Shown here in pieces: positions 59,647 to 64,000 of a stretch of 64,000 nt of DNA. Source of the DNA: Heterostelium multicystogenum (taxonomy: Eukaryota > Evosea > Eumycetozoa > Acytosteliales > Acytosteliaceae); contig RCNN01000001.1 in NCBI GenBank assembly GCA_003667245.1, positions 62,001 through 126,000 on the forward strand, read 5' to 3'. A program made the position numbers and the translations under genes. The notes below the pieces were generated by a model. That model did not search any database. It was not told where the DNA came from and saw only the letters and a list, made by a program, of their open reading frames with translations. Each line of letters begins with the position of its first letter. The first letter of the stretch is position 1.

Positions 59647-62532
59647 TTATTTTTGGAAGAGCTCAACAATAAAGTTTTCCTTTGTATATTGTAGTTTCTT
59701 TAGACAGTTGGCACTCAGACAACTGAATATACTATTTACATATTGTTCTTTGAGATTATTTGGCTTCACAAATACAAAGGGAATGAGTTTGCTTCTAAAA
59801 ATGTCTTTAAGAACCATCTGTGTCATGTTATCTCTGTCCAACCACTGTGAGCACACTGATACTGCATGAAGGAGTCGTAGACATCTATTAAACATATACT
59901 TGGCGAAACTAAGCATTTCACTTCCAGCTTCCAATGTATCCTCTTTAACCATTGGTAAAATAATAGTATCTACACTGTACGACAATGACATAAATAGCCT
60001 ACGGTAATATAAATGATTAGATTTGATTCCTAGGATCATTACAATAGATGTAAATTTATTAAATACTTACTGATTGGAAATTGTTAATAAGTCACTTGCA
60101 TCTTCTAGGTATATTTGTATTTCCTCTAATGTTTCTTTTAAATTGTTGGTTTGTCTATGTTTGAAAGTAAATGACAGCTGTTAAAATTCAATTGTGAACA
60201 ACCTTTGACGAATTAGATATAACATACCTTCGAGAAAATGGATTCCATATGAAAGATATAAACTCTTCTACTTTGGGGATGACTAGCTTTATAATAAGCT
60301 TTGGGATTAAATTTGAATCTGGATCATGCTCCATTTCTTTATTCTAAGCGATCAATGTTTTAAAAAAGGTTAGTAATTCTCATAGAAGCATGTTATACTA
60401 GTAGTTATTATACATACATTTATTAGACCATAGTCTGATAGCTCTGTATACCATTTCAATGTATCGACGTTAATATTGTTTAGAGGATTCCAATGTATCA
60501 GTTGTAGTCTTATGAATGGCGCGAATATTGCTGGTAAAATATAGGATACGTGTACTTTCTTGTAGGAGCTGTTGTCTTTGATCTTCCAATGCTGGAATCT
60601 ATCTTTTATGTTACCGATGTCAGAGTAGTCTTCGTCTACATCATCCAATACTTTTTCAAGCTCTTTCAATATCTTATCCTTCTCCTCTTTGTAGTGATTT
60701 TCGTCTTCATCGTCAAACAGTTCTTCTTCGTCCGATATATCTTCAAAGCTATTTTCTGTTTTGCTATCTATATCCATTGAGTCACTGCTACTAATACTTC
60801 TCATTGGTTGAAGTTGTTGTTTTCTTTGTTTCCTCTTGTTCTCTACTAAAGCCATTCGCTTTTCCCTTGATGCATTCTCAAAGTAAGATCTGTCCCTTCC
60901 AAACTCATCAACATCTTCTTTGTCATTATCTTTGCTTGTGCTGCTATAGGATGATCGTGAGGCATCTTGTGGATCGTATTGTTGTTCGGATTCAAGTTTT
61001 ATCGATAGATCCTTGAGATAGTCGTTGATTTGCTTCCTCAGGGAATAGGCATGGTCTTTCTCCAAATCCATAAGTCGATGCTCATATTCCTCGATCTGAG
61101 GGATCTTCTCCTCTAGACAACCAGCCATGTTGTTAATATAGGTTTGGAACTCATAAAGATATCCCAGTTGGTCGTCTACAACATGTTGTTTTGATTCGAT
61201 CTCTGCGATTGCCTCTTCAGAGTCCAACAGGGCATCTTCGACTCTCTTCAACTCTGACTTGTTATTTGCGTAGACTTCATCTAAGGTCTGCAATGCCGAT
61301 TCGATATCCTTCGAAATACTATCAATAAAACTAAATCCATTGCCATCATTAACTATATTAACAATCAACTGTTTCGGCGATGCAGTCGAACCTTCATGCA
61401 ATAGATCCTGCTGATGCTTTCTCTGTTTAATGTTTATGATCGAAATGTTAGAACTTCTGGCAAATAGTTTTGGACCAAAAAAACCAATACCTACCAATTG
61501 AGAATCCATAGTTGTATTTCTTTCATTCCACCACCTTTCTTGATAAGTTCGAATTGCCATCGATTAAGTTCTTCATCCTCTTCTTCTTCATCTTCGTTGT
61601 TGATTAATACATTTCTGTTGCTGTTGTTTTGGTTGATACTAACTAGCTTTGACTTAGGCTTGTAGTGTTCGTCAATGAATTCATTGCTGGATGAGAATTT
61701 CCCAGGATCACCAAATTGTATTCTATTCTTATTGTTCTTGGATGTCTTGACCAAGTCTTGGTCATCATTATCGTCGTCGTCGTCTTGATCCTCATATTTC
61801 TTTTTGATTGACCTGCTGCTAAAGGAATGAAATCCTCTGATTTACTTTCATTGCTGTCGACATTGTCTCTTCCTTCTCTCATTCTTTGTCTTTTCTCACG
61901 AGCTGATTTGATCTGTTCAAAAGTAGGTAGTTGTGATCCTACACCACTGCCACCAGTATCATCGTCATCCATTTCAATAAGATTTATCTCTTCTTGTAGG
62001 TCGGTGCTCTTACCATAGTCATTTCGGTTCTTTCTCATGGAAGTATCCTTCTTCAGCAGATTCAGCTTCTCGGTGGTATATTCGCCCAACGGTGAGCTGT
62101 GTGTTTCATTCACTGACAGATCTACTGCCTTTGCAAAGTGGTTCTTTCTTAAAGTTTGATTCTCCAATGAGTATGTCGGTGTCAAGCTATCACCATTCTC
62201 TACATCTTCATCTCCAAACTAAGTAAAGTACTGGTAGTCTTTTTCTTTGCTGCTGCTGCATTCTTTTTCAAAGTAGTAACACGTTGTTTCAAGGCACCAG
62301 CATTGACTGTTTGAGATTTATCATGATCTTCATTGATATTAATACTCTTTGTACTACTTGTTATAGGCTCAATGTTCATTTGAACAGAGTCTGTATCTCT
62401 CTCTTGCTGCTGCTGCTGTTGTTGTTGGGTTTGTTCATTATTCAGTTGTTCTTTTGATGGTTCATTTTCTTCATCGTCTTCATCTCTAACTTTTCTCCTT
62501 ATTTGTTTCTTATTTCTACTGGAATTGAACAT
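59647..62532 (-). CDS. GCFC/PAXBP1 family nuclear protein (spliceosome-associated)
   Basis: N-terminus MFNSSRNKKQIRRKVRDEDDEEN is the basic/acidic opening of this family. LPTFEQIKSAREKRQRMRE and DFIPLAAGQS form the conserved N-terminal block, a coiled coil follows (about 61060-61340), and the GCFC domain holds IGNIKDRFQHWKIKDNSSYKKVHVSYILPAIFAPFIRLQLIHWNP in two stretches, then WYTELSDYGLIN and the C-terminal FISFIWNPFSRR. Introns: 60344-60417 and 60155-60227, in frame; another near 60035-60068. Relatives (PAXBP1, plant ILP1, TFIP11 partner) act in splicing or intron-lariat spliceosome turnover. Frame changes near 62205, 61770, 61550 and 60040. The gene ends ENFIVELFQK. Confidence 0.75.
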
Positions 62533-63098
62533 TCTGAACAGATATGATTTAAACTTTAAACTAAACCTAACCTATTAGTGTTTAGTGTACAACTTTTAAT
62601 TAGATTTTATTTTGGACTGTTGAAATTCAATGAATATGAAAATCCAATTGATTGTCACTTTTTTAAATTTTTTATCTGTATTTTGAAAATATTTCAATAT
62701 CACAATTTTTAATTCCTACTATAACAGTCGTGGATAAAATCCTAAGGTAAAATTATGAGGGTAGATTTATCAATCATTTATTCAAAAATTTTTTCTTAAG
62801 ATAGGTGATTCTCTGATTTTGTTGATTAATATTAATCAACCTCTTGATACTACGATTTCTCCTCTGTATTCGATAATCCATGGCTAACAATCTTGGGCTA
62901 ATCCATATTGTTTCATCAATGGAATATGATCATTTAAAGTCTTATACATCACTCAAAACTCTTATTTTTATTGATTTGTGATCTATCAACATTAGGTTAT
63001 AATCACAATATTGTCTACCTACTCTTGGATGATTTTTTGGAAAAAATCAAGATACTTTATAGATCAATGAGAAATCTGTAAATAAAAACATTCAGAGG
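62533..63098. other. Intergenic gap left of the SINE-like element
   Basis: AT-rich; no gene seen. Confidence 0.5.
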
Positions 63099-63107
63099 GA
63101 AGTTAAT
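63099..63107. repeat. Left target-site duplication GAAGTTAAT
   Basis: Matches 63514-63522 exactly. The last T cannot be told apart from the T run that follows. Confidence 0.75.
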
Positions 63108-63513
63108 TTTTTTTTTTTTTTTTTTTTTTTTGTTATAACCATACAGTTGTTTATTTAAAGTAGGGTTTAGAAGCCTACAGATTTCTTTTTACAACCACAG
63201 GCCGGTTGTGATGACCATCATTTTATAGAGGCATGACTGCCTATTATTATTTGGAGCAAGGTGTTTCAACAGTGGACTGTTAAGTATTTCGAAGCGACAG
63301 AAGATTTTAAGAGTACACCAATGGTTTACGTAGTTGAGGGCTTCGCTTGTCAATTTACATATTCTTCATGGCGGGATGGTATCATACAGACTTGAAAGTA
63401 CATGGGTTCACTTGAAGTGTATGGGGAAAAACTGGAAAACCCGGGATTCGAACCCACGACCCAAGGCGTCACAAGCAGACTACCATACCACATCAGCTAT
63501 TCTGCCTTGGGCT
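63108..63513 (-). mobile_element. tRNA-derived SINE-like retroelement
   Basis: Read on the minus strand from 63513: a tRNA-like head, a body of about 290 bp that is richer in GC than its surroundings, and a poly(A) tail of about 25 nt (the T run at 63107-63131). The head has a box A-like TAGCTGATGTGG (63488-63499) and an exact box B GGTTCGAATCC (63444-63454), so it could carry an internal pol III promoter. The element is flanked by GAAGTTAAT at 63099-63107 and 63514-63522, a 9-bp target-site duplication (8 bp if the last T belongs to the tail). It has no coding capacity: the 77-codon plus-strand frame at 63334-63567 is antisense to the tRNA-like part and extends past the element. These are the defining marks of a SINE. 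No second copy lies in the window. Confidence 0.75.
63444..63499 (-). promoter_or_regulatory. Predicted pol III box A/box B promoter in the SINE head
   Basis: Box B GGTTCGAATCC at 63444-63454 (minus) matches the consensus; box A TAGCTGATGTGG at 63488-63499 matches most positions. Spacing of about 33 nt fits a tRNA-type promoter. An inverted pair CCCAAGGC (63460-63467) and GCCTTGGG (63504-63511) could fold the head. Confidence 0.6.
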
Positions 63514-63522
63514 GAAGTTAAT
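63514..63522. repeat. Right target-site duplication GAAGTTAAT
   Basis: Directly next to the 5' end of the SINE-like element; identical to 63099-63107. Confidence 0.75.
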
Positions 63523-63619
63523 CGATTAACTTTGAGGGTAAAAGAGGAACTATTTCATCAAGTGTAAGATTTTTAGCACAATTTTGCGCGCATTAAGGGG
63601 CTAATTCCAACAAAAGAGA

Positions 63620-63692
63620 TGCATCTGTCGGGATCGAACCAACGACCTTAAGATCTTCAGTCTTACGCTACTACCAGCTGAGCTAAGACGGC
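63620..63692 (-). tRNA. tRNA-Phe (GAA)
   Basis: Read from 63692: acceptor GCCGTCT, D-arm with AGCTCAGCTGGTA, anticodon stem TAAGA/TCTTA around loop CTGAAGA (anticodon GAA, Phe), T-arm GTTGG TTCGATC CCGAC with perfect pairing, box B GGTTCGATCCC. The 3' acceptor strand reads AGATGCA and pairs with the first strand at five positions; the last two pairs fail unless one G is missing from the sequence (a GG read as G). The D stem has one extra base. The gene is probably functional with a sequence error, but a slightly decayed copy is possible. Confidence 0.8.
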
Positions 63693-63794
63693 TTATGAAA
63701 ATTTGTTTTGCTAAATAACATTTATAATATTAATGCAATTTTAAAATAATTTGAGAATAAGCCCAGAGTCAAACTCAAGGAGGTCTACTACATA

Positions 63795-64000
63795 ATGATG
63801 GACAATCAAACAAAAAAGAATGGAATATGTTCAAAACCAACTCCCTGCCAAATCGAAATCCAATCGAAGGGAATCAACATCTTAGCCAATATCAGTAAAC
63901 TTTCAAAAATCAAACCGATCAAAGGAAGAGACCTCATCTGGCGCTATTTTTTTCAAGATCCTGCCCCTAGTCAAAGGTACCAATGTGACCTGCATTCATT
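63795..64000 (+). CDS. Partial open frame running off the window end, unrecognised
   Basis: From ATG at 63795 the frame is open to the window edge (68 codons): MMDNQTKKNGICSKPTP..., then LIWRYFFQDPAPSQRYQCDL. The WRYF...C spacing is loosely like a BED zinc finger, which is weak. It starts about 100 bp from the 5' end of the tRNA-Phe gene, and codons are richer in GC than the flank. Given the habit of dictyostelid retrotransposons to sit next to tRNA genes, it could be the 5' part of such an element; a normal gene is equally possible. Confidence 0.4.
   Translation, partial: MMDNQTKKNGICSKPTPCQIEIQSKGINILANISKLSKIKPIKGRDLIWRYFFQDPAPSQRYQCDLHS

Noticed and set aside
63334..63567. 77-codon plus-strand frame containing RDSNPRP
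   Set aside because: The RDSNPRP string is the antisense reading of a tRNA T-loop (box B). The frame lies across the SINE-like head and continues past its end, so it is not a protein gene.

Overview
The window looks like nuclear DNA of a dictyostelid social amoeba. The evidence is very AT-rich intergenic DNA with short tandem repeats, small introns with GTAAGT/GTATGT donors, tiny first exons, and social-amoeba gene families: IPT/TIG plus EGF surface proteins, a TmcB-like membrane protein, dictyostelid ankyrin and F-box-like proteins, and a Ser-rich-loop cathepsin. Coding regions are less AT-biased than in D. discoideum, so another dictyostelid is likely; I cannot name the species. Many genes, including housekeeping ones, are split by one-base frameshifts, often at homopolymers. 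I read this mainly as consensus error, so several CDS entries below span more than one reading frame.

Layout. 1-8.1 kb: noncoding DNA, a CAP-domain surface protein (+), an Mpv17 protein (+) and a large ComC-like IPT/EGF receptor (-). 8.4-11.5 kb: two tandem paralogs of an unrecognised family (-), the second decayed. 12.5-18 kb: peroxisomal acyl-CoA oxidase (+) with a PTS2, FMN reductase (+), a small basic protein (-) and a methyltransferase (-). 18.7-20.9 kb: three small spliced genes (-) encoding about 40-50 residue Pro/Gly-rich proteins. 22.5-31.5 kb: MFSD1-like transporter (+), secretory thioredoxin-fold protein (-), ankyrin protein (-), OST3/OST6 (+) and an F-box-like protein (+). 33.6-38.1 kb: TmcB-like protein (+). 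39.6-47.7 kb: cathepsin L-like protease, PELP1/RIX1-like protein, REXO4-like exonuclease and leishmanolysin-like metalloprotease (all +). 48.4-54.7 kb: a giant C-type-lectin/IPT/EGF surface protein (+). 56-62.5 kb: LysM protein (+), degenerate trypsin-fold protein (-), short F-box/ankyrin-type protein (+) and the GCFC/PAXBP1 splicing factor (-).

The last kilobase differs in character. It holds a compact element with a tRNA-like head carrying pol III box A and box B motifs, a 25-nt poly(A) tail and matching 9-bp flanks, i.e. a tRNA-derived SINE-like retroelement. It lies about 98 bp downstream of a tRNA-Phe(GAA) gene. An open reading frame begins on the other side of that tRNA and runs off the window. 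This is the best candidate here for something undescribed: dictyostelid TRE retrotransposons are known to target tRNA-gene flanks, and the SINE-like copy sits in the zone used by TRE3-type elements.

Functional themes are the cell surface and secretory pathway (two IPT/EGF proteins, CAP protein, leishmanolysin, TmcB, OST3, thioredoxin-fold protein), peroxisome and redox (acyl-CoA oxidase, FMN reductase, Mpv17) and nuclear RNA work (REXO4, PELP1/RIX1, GCFC).
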